9,194 bases of DNA from Methanosaeta sp. UBA80 (GCA_002505805.1 DAWB01000164.1:1-9194); one strand, 5' to 3'. Counted from the first letter of the stretch, positions 1-5,592 are shown. Program-made: numbers and translations. The notes: generated from the letters alone by a model not told the origin.

Positions 1-187
1 CCTCCATGCGACAAGCCCACGCGGACATGCGCGCGCCCATGCGAGAGCACGCGCGAGCGCCCGACTGGCAGACCGCGATGCGGCCCGGACAGCCCGGCCC
101 ACGGGCGGCGGCCAGGCAAGGCCAGCGGCAGGACGAAAGGCGAGCCGAGAGTGCCGGGGGAGCGGGAGGCGCGGCGATGGTCTGTTT
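1..187 (+). repeat. GC-rich interspersed repeat R1 (partial unit)
   Basis: Bases from about 62 to 181 match the second half of the GC-rich repeat unit seen eight more times in this window, including the GGCAGGACGAAAG core at 127-139 and the terminal GGAGGCGCGGCGATGG-like end. Bases 1-60 are also GC-rich and rich in ATGCG words, but they align poorly with the other copies and may be a degenerate or different element. The first half of the unit, with its CGATCGCCTG core, is missing. I see no credible gene here. The reading frame across it is a by-product of the high GC content. Confidence 0.75.
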
Positions 188-297
188 AAGCCCTATCCCC
201 TAAACATCCTGCTATTTTGTTCCCGCTATTTCTTGTCATCTGCCAGCCAGAGGTGCGTTTAAAAACATAGATAACCAGTCGGACAATAGCGGCTACT

Positions 298-804
298 TCA
301 GGCTCTCTCCTCCTTAAAAGATCGTAAGGCCTTCATGTAAACATCTTCTCCTATCCAGAAACCGGCTTCATCTCTCAGTCGATCGAGCTCTTTTCGCAGC
401 GACGGTATCATTTCTTCTCGCTTGGCTCGGATTAAAATTCCAATCACGCCGGTGATGTTCAATCCATAAACTCTGGCGATCCGCCTAGCCTCGCTTTCAT
501 CAAGAAAAACGACTTCTGGTTCTTTCTCCACTGCAAGAGCTATAGTCTCTGATTCGCCTTCGTGCAGGTCCTTTCTCAAAAAATGAATAAGAGTGCGATT
601 TGTCGGATCAACGACTTCTATCCATCCGGCTTGTTTTGCTTCTTTCAGCTCAGATGAGCCTGGCCAGCCTCTGCCTTCCTCGACCACCTCCCTCCAAACG
701 GCTGGCGCTACTAAAACCTTCTTATGGAACTCGCGCAATAAATGGAGACGGCCTATCTTTGACAGATGAATCAGTGTTGAAGAATCACTGATTGCACTCG
801 GCAT
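298..804 (-). CDS. DUF3368 PIN-domain toxin (predicted ribonuclease)
   Basis: This 168-residue protein has the features of the DUF3368 branch of PIN-domain proteins, predicted metal-dependent ribonucleases that act as toxins. The N-terminus reads AISDSSTLIHLSKIG, placing the first acidic residue at Asp7. VWREVVEEG follows with Glu39, then LHEGESETIALA around residues 80-91, and VVFLDESEARRIAR with Asp102. The family usually pairs with a UPF0175 antitoxin, and the upstream gene is exactly that. The ATG at 804 lies 20 bases inside the antitoxin gene, which suggests translational coupling. A second, broken copy of this gene sits at 7469-7753, together with about 100 bases of the same downstream flank. 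PIN membership is well supported by motifs; the RNA target is unknown. Confidence 0.88.
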   Translation of the reverse strand: MPSAISDSSTLIHLSKIGRLHLLREFHKKVLVAPAVWREVVEEGRGWPGSSELKEAKQAGWIEVVDPTNRTLIHFLRKDLHEGESETIALAVEKEPEVVFLDESEARRIARVYGLNITGVIGILIRAKREEMIPSLRKELDRLRDEAGFWIGEDVYMKALRSFKEERA

Positions 805-1045
805 AGCTCAGATCCTCTTCCAGCTCTTCTTCTCCGTAGTGTCGCCTGATCCGACGATGACCGAGAAGATCTTCGAATTGAAGGCGAGTTAGGCCACTTA
901 ATGCAGAAGCTTTCCCGGATGAAAGTATGCCGCGCTGATAAAGTGCCAGAGCTAACTCTTTATAAAGCTCTGTCTCGATATCATCAGGAGGAACCCGAAG
1001 GGCATTAACTATCTCTTCTGGGATCTTCAGAGTCTTTGCGCTCAT
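785..1045 (-). CDS. UPF0175 family antitoxin
   Basis: This 86-residue protein matches the UPF0175 family. It has an N-terminal LKIPEEIVNAL segment, a central helix ELYKELALALYQRGILSSG, and the helix-turn-helix-like stretch KASALSGLTRLQFEDLLGHR at about residues 44-63. The tail is very acidic (GEEELEEDLSY), as is common for the toxin-binding part of an antitoxin. In archaea and bacteria this family is a frequent partner of DUF3368 PIN toxins, so it probably neutralises the overlapping downstream gene and may repress the operon. The ATG at 1045 is preceded by a modest GGAG about 13 bases upstream and by a TATA-like element at about 1066-1075. That spacing also fits a nearly leaderless transcript. 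Confidence 0.87.
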   Translation of the reverse strand: MSAKTLKIPEEIVNALRVPPDDIETELYKELALALYQRGILSSGKASALSGLTRLQFEDLLGHRRIRRHYGEEELEEDLSYAECNQ

Positions 1046-1065
1046 TAAATTCGTGCTCCATTTCG

Positions 1066-1075
1066 TATTAAAAGC
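1066..1075 (-). promoter_or_regulatory. Possible archaeal TATA box for the UPF0175/DUF3368 pair
   Basis: On the minus strand an AT-rich CTTTTAATAC element lies about 25 bases before the ATG at 1045, the usual distance from an archaeal TATA box to the transcript start. This would give an almost leaderless message. It rests on position and composition only. Confidence 0.3.
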
Positions 1076-1133
1076 TGAGATTGTTCATTAATCTTTGGTT
1101 GGAAGACACCTCATCTAACCTTATTCACATTTC

Positions 1134-1503
1134 TCCGGCCCGCATAGCGGCATCCAACTGCGCCCGCTTGCTGCATGGCGAGCGGAGAGCCGAGCGCGCC
1201 GGGCACGGCGGGAGGTGCGGCGATGGCCAGGCCAGGAGTCTGCTGTGGGCCTGAAATCCCGGCTGCCCGAATACCAGCCTCTTCAGACATCAGGCCCGCC
1301 CGGCCTCCTGCCCCTCAGAAACGATCGCCTGCCGGACAAGCCAGCCCGCCCTGACGACATCGGCGCAGGCCCGCACGGCCCGGCCCACGGGCGACGGCCT
1401 GGTAAGCCAGCAGCAGGACGAAAGGCGAGCCACGAGCGCCGGACGGCGGAGGTGCAGCGACGGAAAGGCCGGGGCCTGATGCGGGCATGATATTCAGGCT
1501 GCT
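1134..1503 (+). repeat. GC-rich interspersed repeat R2 (one partial plus one full unit)
   Basis: Bases 1134-1250 hold the degenerate 3' part of one unit (GAGAGCCGAGCG..., then GGAGGTGCGGCGATGGCC). A full unit follows from GCCTGAAATCCCGGCTG at about 1249. Its first core, GATCGCCTG, is at 1323 and its second core, AGCAGGACGAAAGG, at 1412. The block ends in GATATTCAGGCTGCT at about 1489-1503, the same terminal sequence that closes repeat R7. Reading frames here are shared with other copies only in patches and shift between copies, so I treat the block as non-coding. It fills the whole gap between the UPF0175 gene and hicB-1. Confidence 0.85.
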
Positions 1504-1576
1504 AAAATCAAGGTCCCATCTAACCTGAAAACTAGTAAAATTCCCTTTCCTATAAGAACAGTGGGCAGAGCGAAAG

Positions 1577-1583
1577 AATATAT
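1577..1583 (+). promoter_or_regulatory. Possible TATA box for hicBA-1
   Basis: AATATAT is centred 29 bases before the ATG at 1609, the position expected for an archaeal TATA box driving a leaderless transcript. No Shine-Dalgarno sequence lies before that ATG, which fits leaderless translation. The promoter overlaps the longer GTG-started reading frame and so argues for the shorter protein. Confidence 0.4.
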
Positions 1584-1608
1584 CTCATTGCAGTTAATAA
1601 ATTCGCAG

Positions 1609-1866
1609 ATGCTTGTAGAATATATCAAAGCGGCAATGGATAAGGCAACCTATGAGATCATTGACGATCCAGAGCCCTTTTATGGCGAGATTCCCGAACT
1701 CAAAGGGGTGTGGGCTACTGGAAAGACCCTGGAGGCCTGCAGGGATAGCCTCATGAGCGCTCTGGAAGATTGGATTGTCTTTCGGCTCAGAACAGGAAGA
1801 TCAATTCCATCTATAGGAGCAGCATCAATTATAGTTTCTGCGGAGCCGGTAAGCGTTGTCGAATAA
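1609..1866 (+). CDS. hicB: HicB-like antitoxin (hicBA module 1)
   Basis: The 85-residue product starts MLVEYIKAAMDKATYEIIDD and continues with PFYGEIPELKGVWATGKTLEACRDSLMSALEDWIVFRL, the hallmark of the HicB/UPF0150 partial RNase H-like fold. HicB proteins bind and block the HicA toxin. I chose the ATG at 1609 rather than the in-frame GTG at 1561 because it aligns with the family N-terminus and has a suitably placed TATA box. After residue 70 the tail is short, and no ribbon-helix-helix or helix-turn-helix DNA-binding domain is visible, so autorepression by this protein alone is doubtful. The gene overlaps hicA-1 by 11 bases. It lies between repeats R2 and R3. Confidence 0.88.
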   Translation: MLVEYIKAAMDKATYEIIDDPEPFYGEIPELKGVWATGKTLEACRDSLMSALEDWIVFRLRTGRSIPSIGAASIIVSAEPVSVVE

Positions 1867-2083
1867 GCTAACTCCGGTCTCAAGAAGAGAGCTGATACGA
1901 AGATTAAGAAAATTGGCATTTGAAGGTCCATTTCCAGGATCAAAACACGATGTGATGGCCAGAGATGATGATTCGGTTGTCATTCCTAATTCACACCGTG
2001 GGGAAGACATAAGCGTTGATCTGCTCATAAAGATCTTGAGACAAGCCGGAATCTCTCGAGACGAATGGCTTGAATCCAAATAG
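1856..2083 (+). CDS. hicA: HicA-like toxin, mRNA interferase (hicBA module 1)
   Basis: This 75-residue protein has the HicA double-stranded RNA-binding-like fold: SRRELIRRLRKLAFEG, then PGSKHDVM with the likely catalytic His31, the strand DSVVIPNSHRGEDI, and a C-terminal helix LLIKILRQAGISRDEWL. HicA toxins cut or block mRNA, probably in the cytoplasm, until bound by HicB. The only reasonable start is TTG at 1856, inside the end of hicB, with a weak GGAG about a dozen bases earlier. The TTG start and overlap suggest low, coupled toxin synthesis. It resembles the HicA subgroup with the GSKHxxM motif, unlike the GSHxR/W motif of the other three hicA genes here. Confidence 0.87.
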   Translation: MSNKLTPVSRRELIRRLRKLAFEGPFPGSKHDVMARDDDSVVIPNSHRGEDISVDLLIKILRQAGISRDEWLESK

Positions 2084-2167
2084 CGGCCTGGTTGTCTTGG
2101 GTAAAGAATAATTCGCAAAGCTATACCGGCCAAAATACCATAACTAATAATAAGATCTCTTGCTTGA
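2084..2167. other. Short AT-rich gap between hicA-1 and repeat R3
   Basis: These 84 bases follow the hicA-1 stop and precede the GC-rich repeat. They contain ACCGGCCAAAATACC and several TAATAATAAG-type words. I see no gene, strong hairpin or clear terminator. Confidence 0.5.
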
Positions 2168-2735
2168 TCAATACATCCGCCCTGACGACATAATCGCTTG
2201 ATCCGCCTGGCCCGATGGCGAAAGGCTAGCGGAGAGCTGGCCCGCCGGGGCTCTGCTATGGGCCTCCAATCCTTGCTGCCGAATGCCAGCATCTTCAGGC
2301 ATCATGCCCGCCCGGCCTCCTGCCCCACACAAACGATCGCCTGCCGGGCAAGCAAGCCCGCCCTGACCGCATCGCCTCAGGCCCGGATCGCCCGGCCCAT
2401 GAGCGGTGGCCAGGTAAGTTAGCGGCAGGACCAAAGATGAGCTGAGAGCGCCGGGCGGCGAGAGGCGCGGCGATGGCTAGGCCGAGGCCTCCGTTGGCCT
2501 GAAATCCCGGCTGCCCGAATGCCAGCATCCTCAGGCATCATGCCCGCCCGACCTCTCGCCCCTCAGAAACGATCGCCTGCCGGATAAGCCAGCCCGCCCC
2601 CACGGCATCGCTGCAGGCATGGACGGCCGGTCCACGGGCGACGGCCAGGCAAGCCAGCGGCAGGACGAAAGCGAGCCGAGAGTGCCGGGCGAGCGGGGGA
2701 GGCGCGGCGATGGCCAGGCAAGCCCGCCAAGACGC
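2168..2735 (+). repeat. GC-rich repeats R3 and R4 (partial unit plus two tandem units)
   Basis: This is the longest repeat block and shows the period directly. A shortened unit (2168-2261) is followed by a full unit starting GCCTCCAATCC at 2262 and another starting GCCTGAAATCC at 2497, a spacing of 235 bases. Cores GATCGCCTG occur at 2335 and 2571, and GGCAGGAC-type cores at 2424 and 2659, so core spacing is 89 and 88. The two full units differ at many positions, so the tandem duplication is not recent. Reading frames on both strands here change frame between units and are not genes. The block separates hicBA-1 from hicBA-2. Confidence 0.88.
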
Positions 2736-2873
2736 AGGGAATTGACAGCTCTTCAGTTGAATGGTTGTCCCTCTCAAATGCCTGGAGGTCTTGCCTGGGG
2801 AAACAGAGGGTATTGATCTGCTAACTTTTCCATCGGGTAGTATTATATGCAAATAAGGATGAAGTAATTTCTA
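2736..2873 (+). other. Unique spacer upstream of hicBA-2
   Basis: Between the repeat and hicB-2 lies a stretch of normal GC content. It contains a 31-codon open frame (2761-2856) that I could not identify and that has no Shine-Dalgarno sequence; it may be a gene remnant. The promoter of the hicBA-2 operon is in its last 35 bases. Confidence 0.4.
2841..2862 (+). promoter_or_regulatory. TATA-like box and Shine-Dalgarno for hicBA-2
   Basis: TATTATATG at 2841-2849 is an archaeal TATA-like element, centred about 29 bases before the ATG. AAGGATG at 2856-2862 is a possible ribosome-binding site with an 11-base spacer. If the TATA box works at the usual distance, transcription would start near 2871 and the message would be leaderless, leaving the AAGGATG unused. 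The two readings exclude each other. Confidence 0.4.
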
Positions 2874-3101
2874 ATGAAACGTCTCTATGACTACACCATA
2901 ATCATTCGCCCAGAAGACAATGGCACATTCACTGCCTACGTGCCCGCAATTGCAGGCTGCCACGCCTGGGGCAAGACTCCTGATGAGGCCCAGGCAGAGT
3001 TGATAAATGTCTTCGAAATGATCCAAGATGAGTACAAAGAAGAAGAACGCTTGCTTCCAGAAGATGTAGATGTAAAGGCCATTCATGCCTGCCAAAGCTA
3101 G
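2874..3101 (+). CDS. hicB: HicB-like antitoxin (hicBA module 2)
   Basis: The 75-residue product carries the UPF0150/HicB core: YDYTIIIRPEDNGTFTAYVPAIAGCHAWGKTPDEAQAEL, then the helix INVFEMIQDEYKEEERLLPED. In the family this is the partial RNase H-like antitoxin fold that caps the HicA active site. It stops at the fold boundary and lacks the C-terminal DNA-binding domain of longer HicB proteins. The ATG at 2874 is the first good start and fits the family N-terminus. The stop lies 17 bases inside hicA-2, indicating a coupled operon. Sequence similarity to HicB-1 and HicB-4 is limited to family motifs, so this is not a recent local duplicate. Confidence 0.88.
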   Translation: MKRLYDYTIIIRPEDNGTFTAYVPAIAGCHAWGKTPDEAQAELINVFEMIQDEYKEEERLLPEDVDVKAIHACQS

Positions 3102-3300
3102 GGATCTTCAGAAAGCGGCTAGAAAGCTTGGATTTCAGATGGTGCGGCAAAAAGGAAGCCACGCCAGATGGAAGCATCCAGATGGCCGGGCAACTACAAT
3201 CCCAATTCATGGCAATAGCGAGATCGGAAGCTGGCTTTTTTATGAGATTCTCAAGCAGTTAGGCATAACCGAAGAGGATTTTTATAAGCTCATAGAATGA
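3085..3300 (+). CDS. hicA: HicA-like toxin, mRNA interferase (hicBA module 2)
   Basis: This 71-residue protein is a canonical HicA: KARDLQKAARKLGFQMVRQKGSHARWKHPDGR with the probable catalytic His26 in GSHARW, then TTIPIHGNSEIGSWLFYEILKQLGITEEDFYKLI. The family degrades or blocks mRNA and is held inactive by HicB. It begins at ATG 3085, 17 bases before the hicB-2 stop, with AAGG about 8 bases upstream. It is the only one of the four hicA genes here with an ATG start. Downstream is an imperfect hairpin (3306-3347) and then repeat R5. Confidence 0.92.
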   Translation: MPAKARDLQKAARKLGFQMVRQKGSHARWKHPDGRATTIPIHGNSEIGSWLFYEILKQLGITEEDFYKLIE

Positions 3301-3305
3301 GTCTC

Positions 3306-3347
3306 ATCGCTCCTCATTCTGGGGGCCACCCTTTCCGGGGAGGCGAT
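3306..3347 (+). terminator. Imperfect hairpin after hicBA-2
   Basis: ATCGCTCCTC at the left arm and GGGAGGCGAT at the right arm are near-complementary, with a GC-rich loop between them. The hairpin starts 6 bases after the hicA-2 stop. No strong T-run follows, so it may be an mRNA 3'-end structure rather than a terminator, or a decayed piece of the neighbouring repeat. Confidence 0.3.
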
Positions 3348-3360
3348 TCATCAATTTCCA

Positions 3361-3548
3361 ATGCTCGACCCTGCATCTTGCCTCCGGACACGATCGCCTG
3401 TCAGGAAAATCAGCCCGCCCCGACGGCATCGCTGCAAGCCCGGACGGCCCGGCCCACGGCGGCGGCCAGGCAAGCCAGCGGCAGGACGAAAGGAGAGCCG
3501 AGAGCGCCGGGCGGCGGGAGGCGCGGCGATGGGCTGGCCGGGGCAGAA
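3361..3548 (+). repeat. GC-rich interspersed repeat R5 (nearly full unit)
   Basis: A repeat unit with cores at 3392 (GATCGCCTG) and 3480 (GGCAGGACGAAAGG), 88 bases apart. It ends GGAGGCGCGGCGATGGGCTGG only about 20 bases before the stop codon of the converging hicA-3 gene. The beginning of the unit is degenerate. It separates hicBA-2 from hicBA-3, whose genes converge on it, so it would sit at the 3' ends of both operons. Non-coding. Confidence 0.85.
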
Positions 3549-3567
3549 CAGAGGTGATATGTGGCAT

Positions 3568-3819
3568 CTATTTCAATTGCTGAATCAATTCTATCAAGTC
3601 ATCTTTGGAAATCCCATTCCAGATGGATACTTGAGATAAAATATCGTTGAGTGTGCCCTTTGCCAGCTCCTCATGAAAGGGAACGGTGATATTATGCTCC
3701 CCAGCTACGGTTGGCTTTCTCAGCCGGACGTGGCTTCCTCTCTGCCGGATGATTTCATATTCAAGAGAAACAAGCACTTTGATGAGCTTCTCGCCGCTAA
3801 CAACCGGAAGCTTTTGCAA
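3568..3819 (-). CDS. hicA: HicA-like toxin, mRNA interferase (hicBA module 3)
   Basis: The 83-residue product reads QKLPVVSGEKLIKVLVSLEY, then IIRQRGSHVRLRKP with the likely catalytic His30, NITVPFHEELAKGTLNDIL, and a C-terminal ISKDDLIELIQQL helix. This is the common HicA pattern in which GSHxR precedes the VPxHxELxxGTLxxIL strand-helix. I prefer the TTG at 3819 over the ATG at 3834 because a good GAGGTG Shine-Dalgarno (3827-3832) sits exactly 7 bases before the TTG, and the family N-terminus normally begins right before KLPxVSG. With this start the gene overlaps hicB-3 by 23 bases. The region between the GTL helix and the end is slightly longer than usual (SQVSIWNG). Confidence 0.88.
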   Translation of the reverse strand: MQKLPVVSGEKLIKVLVSLEYEIIRQRGSHVRLRKPTVAGEHNITVPFHEELAKGTLNDILSQVSIWNGISKDDLIELIQQLK

Positions 3820-4021
3820 GTGGCTGCACCTCAAATTCAGAAATCGAGAGGATCTTCAGCTCTTCGCCAGACTCTAAGATATCTTCAAAATGCAGACTTG
3901 TAGCCTCTTTTATGTTTTCGGTTAGCTCATCAAGTGTTCTGCCTTGTGTGAATATGTCCGCACTTATCCCACGAGCGCACCAGTTCTCTCCATCGAAGTA
4001 AACCTCAAACTTCACCAGCAA
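3797..4021 (-). CDS. hicB: HicB-like antitoxin (hicBA module 3)
   Basis: The 74-residue protein has a HicB-like core: VKFEVYFDGENWCARGISADIFTQGRTLDELTENIKEATSLHFEDIL. DIFTQGRTLDELTENIKEA corresponds to the glycine-turn-helix element of the UPF0150 fold. It is the more divergent archaeal type that pairs with KLPVVSG-type HicA toxins. The tail is short with no DNA-binding domain. The start is TTG at 4021, with GGTGA 6 bases before it; GTG at 4015 is a possible alternative. The gene precedes and overlaps hicA-3. Confidence 0.83.
   Translation of the reverse strand: MLVKFEVYFDGENWCARGISADIFTQGRTLDELTENIKEATSLHFEDILESGEELKILSISEFEVQPLAKASGC
3827..3832 (-). promoter_or_regulatory. Ribosome-binding site that sets the hicA-3 TTG start
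   Basis: GAGGTG on the minus strand lies 7 bases before TTG 3819, inside the hicB-3 coding sequence. The ATG at 3834 overlaps no such signal. This is the main reason for choosing the TTG start. Confidence 0.55.
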
Positions 4022-4153
4022 CTGAAATCACCATTTCCCTCGCAGTGCTTGTTGCTTATGCTTAATATCTGTATGCTATCTGGATCGGTTATCATTTTGT
4101 GAATAGACAATTCGTTGGCTAGGTTCCATTTCTTCCTGTTATCCACCACAATC

Positions 4154-4217
4154 GACCTCCTGCTCCTCAGAAACGATCGCCTGCCGGGCAAGCCCGCCCG
4201 CCCTGACGACATCGTCA
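4154..4217 (+). repeat. GC-rich interspersed repeat R6 (short fragment)
   Basis: Only the first core region remains: CCTCCTGCTCCTCAGAAACG, then GATCGCCTG at 4175, followed by CCCGCCCTGACGACATCG. The second core and the rest of the unit are missing, and normal sequence resumes at CACAATCCAG. It has the same orientation as all other copies and again lies between two TA modules. Confidence 0.8.
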
Positions 4218-4290
4218 CAATCCAGATAACTAGCAGCTGATGGCCGTCATGAGCGAGAGCTACGGATCCAAACATAATAACAACCGGAAT

Positions 4291-4304
4291 CGGGCTGTAG
4301 CCCG
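4291..4304 (-). terminator. Hairpin downstream of hicAB-4
   Basis: CGGGCT and AGCCCG form a perfect inverted repeat with a tiny loop, about 43 bases after the hicB-4 stop on the minus strand. The sequence after it on that strand (ATTCCGGTTGTTATTATG) is only moderately T-rich. It may be a transcript 3' end or a small palindromic site. Confidence 0.35.
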
Positions 4305-4346
4305 GCGATGCTTATTCAAATAGACCGCAAAAGAAAAATCAAGCTT

Positions 4347-4562
4347 CTAAACACTTACATTCACAGAAGCCGCAGTCGTAGTTGGCTCGGGTATGCTAAG
4401 GCGCTCGGCCTTCAGCCCTTCCAGGTGAAATTCTATCGCCTCTTTCATCAGCTCCAGCGTATCTTTTTTCGTTGGACCAGTAGCTATGACGCCGGGCAAA
4501 TCCGGACAATATGCAGCGTAATTATTTTCAGCCTTTTCAATGATAATCAGATACTCAGTCAT
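4347..4562 (-). CDS. hicB: HicB-like antitoxin (hicAB module 4)
   Basis: The 71-residue protein MTEYLIIIEKAENNYAAYCPDLPGVIATGPTKKDTLELMKEAIEFHLEGL is a textbook short HicB, with the YxAYxPDLPGVxATG signature and the following helix. It is expected to bind and block HicA-4. The start is ATG 4562, supported by AAGGAG (4573-4578) 10 bases upstream. An upstream in-frame alternative at 4586 would place that motif inside the gene and lacks family similarity. No DNA-binding domain is present. This module has the order hicA then hicB, opposite to the other three here, with an 8-base overlap. Confidence 0.92.
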   Translation of the reverse strand: MTEYLIIIEKAENNYAAYCPDLPGVIATGPTKKDTLELMKEAIEFHLEGLKAERLSIPEPTTTAASVNVSV

Positions 4563-4758
4563 CTTTCTCAATCTCCTTAAGACCACTTTGCTTCAATATA
4601 CTATTCAAGGTGCCTCTTGGCACTTCATCATCCAAATTCCCAGAGATGGTCACCAATCCTCTCTTAAAATGATGCCTGTACTGCCTGTGACTGCCTCTTG
4701 TTCTATCAAGGAACCATCCATCTTCTTCTACCAGCTTAATGACGGCTCTGACTTTCAA
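4555..4758 (-). CDS. hicA: HicA-like toxin, mRNA interferase (hicAB module 4)
   Basis: This 67-residue HicA reads KVRAVIKLVEEDGWFLDRTRGSHRQYRHHFKRGLVTISGNLDDEVPRGTLNSILKQSGL. The GSHRQY motif places the likely catalytic His at residue 24, and EVPRGTLNSILKQ is the typical C-terminal helix. The frame stays open far upstream (to 4944), but that stretch includes repeat R7 and has no HicA similarity. The proper start is TTG 4758, directly before KVR, with GAGG (4766-4769) 7 bases upstream. Its end overlaps the hicB-4 start and carries the ribosome-binding site for hicB-4 (AAGGAG). The length and organisation match short HicA proteins common in archaea and cyanobacteria. Confidence 0.9.
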   Translation of the reverse strand: MKVRAVIKLVEEDGWFLDRTRGSHRQYRHHFKRGLVTISGNLDDEVPRGTLNSILKQSGLKEIEKDD

Positions 4759-4765
4759 TTGTAGG

Positions 4766-4769
4766 CCTC
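4766..4769 (-). promoter_or_regulatory. Ribosome-binding site for the hicA-4 TTG start
   Basis: GAGG on the minus strand sits 7 bases before TTG 4758. The same spacing and start codon are seen for hicA-3. It supports the 67-residue version over the long upstream extension. Confidence 0.45.
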
Positions 4770-4867
4770 GAATGAAATAATCAACCTGCCTAATAATTAA
4801 TCTCTTTAGGTATGTAGCTGTTTCCTTGATTGTATTCCGCTGTTGAGCGAAAGACCGCGAATTCAAT

Positions 4868-5135
4868 ATCTGCTGTGAGCCTGAAATCCCAGCTGCCCGA
4901 ATAGCAGCATCTTCAGGCATCAGGCCCGCCCGGCCTCCTGCCACTCAGAAACGATCGCCCTGCCGGACATGCCAGCCCGCCCCGAAGGCATCGCCGCAGG
5001 CCCGGATGGCCCAGCTCACGGGCAGCGACCAGGCAAGCCAGCGGCAGGACGAAAGGCGAGCCGAGAGTGCCGGGCGGCGGGAGGCGCGGCGATGGCTAGC
5101 CCTGGGCTTGTTGCCGGCCTGATATTCAGGCTGCT
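4868..5135 (+). repeat. GC-rich interspersed repeat R7 (best full unit)
   Basis: This is the cleanest full unit. It begins GCCTGAAATCCCAGCTGCC at about 4878, has cores at 4953 and 5043, and ends in GCCTGATATTCAGGC (5117-5131), an interrupted palindrome also found at the end of R2. Two nested complementary arm pairs are visible: CCGCCCGGC (4926-4934) with GCCGGGCGG (5069-5077), and CCTGCCG (4959-4965) with CGGCAGG (5042-5048). A transcript or single strand could fold back on itself. It fills the gap between hicAB-4 and the VapC-like gene and shows no usable reading frame. Confidence 0.88.
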
Positions 5136-5154
5136 TCATCCCAGCTTCTTAATC

Positions 5155-5592
5155 TCACTCCCCAGTCCTAGCCGCATTTTCCAGCCATGCTTCGGGGCTA
5201 ATCGCAAGCACCGATTCAGGGCAACGCTCCAGCATTTCATCATCCCATGATACTAAAATTGCATCATAGTCGCTGGCCACAGCAACATAAACTGCATCGG
5301 CTCCCCGAAGACGATTTTCAATGGCAATCTCCGCAGCACGGAGAGCGAGAGGCAAGTCCAATGAGATCTGTGTCATCCCTGGAAAATTCTTTATGAGATT
5401 GACCAGCCTTCCAGATAGAAACGAGTCTCCGGTTGGCCTGGCAATTGCCGCTCCACACTCGGCAAGAACAAGATTGGGGCAAAATATTTTTGATCCTTTT
5501 ACTCTGTGCAGAAATCTATAGCTCAAAGGATATAGCTGCTCAGAAGGCCGCGCTGCAGAGACAAAAACGCTGGCGTCAATTGTCAGTCTCAT
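5155..5592 (-). CDS. VapC-like PIN-domain toxin (predicted ribonuclease)
   Basis: The 145-residue protein shows the PIN-domain acidic residues in order: MRLTIDASVFVSA with Asp6, LVLAECGAAIAR with Glu45, RLRGADAVYVAVA with Asp99, and VSWDDEML with Asp117/118. VapC-type PIN toxins are magnesium-dependent ribonucleases that often cut tRNA or rRNA. ATG 5592 is chosen because it begins the family motif and overlaps the antitoxin stop as ATGA, a classic coupling arrangement; a longer upstream frame lies inside the antitoxin gene. Length is normal for VapC. The last residues lie about 25 bases from the end of repeat R7. The substrate cannot be told from sequence. Confidence 0.88.
   Translation of the reverse strand: MRLTIDASVFVSAARPSEQLYPLSYRFLHRVKGSKIFCPNLVLAECGAAIARPTGDSFLSGRLVNLIKNFPGMTQISLDLPLALRAAEIAIENRLRGADAVYVAVASDYDAILVSWDDEMLERCPESVLAISPEAWLENAARTGE

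Larger units (their letters stand above)
4022..4346. other. Intergenic stretch between hicBA-3 and hicAB-4
   Basis: The 325 bases hold, from left to right, the presumed upstream region of hicB-3, a minus-strand open frame of uncertain value (about 4022-4150, residues such as NLANELSIHKMI) that could be a gene remnant, the short repeat R6, and a perfect CGGGC/GCCCG hairpin. I recognise no gene. Confidence 0.5.

Noticed and set aside
1215..1490. Long open frames in the GC-rich blocks, on both strands (also at 6-203, 2168-2434, 2295-2528, 2538-2852, 3297-3567, 4969-5250, 5932-6375, 6958-7269)
   Set aside because: They all fall on the repeat. Their translations are rich in Arg, Ala, Gly and Pro and resemble one another only in patches. 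The homologous parts change frame between copies because of indels that are not multiples of three.
1825..2292. Minus-strand 155-codon frame over hicBA-1
   Set aside because: It lies opposite hicB-1 and hicA-1, which have clear family motifs, and has none itself. It is a shadow frame.
2761..2856. 31-codon frame upstream of hicB-2 (MVVPLKCLEVLPGETEG...)
   Set aside because: The composition looks protein-like, but there is no ribosome-binding site, no recognised family, and it overlaps the presumed promoter. It may be a gene remnant.
4012..4275. Minus-strand frame between hicBA-3 and repeat R6
   Set aside because: The stretch NLANELSIHKMI looks protein-like but belongs to no family I know, and the frame continues into the repeat. 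It is kept only as a possible remnant in the intergenic note.
4759..4944. Upstream extension of hicA-4 to a 129-residue protein
   Set aside because: The extension runs into repeat R7 and has no HicA similarity. The TTG at 4758 has a ribosome-binding site at 7 bases and fits the family N-terminus.
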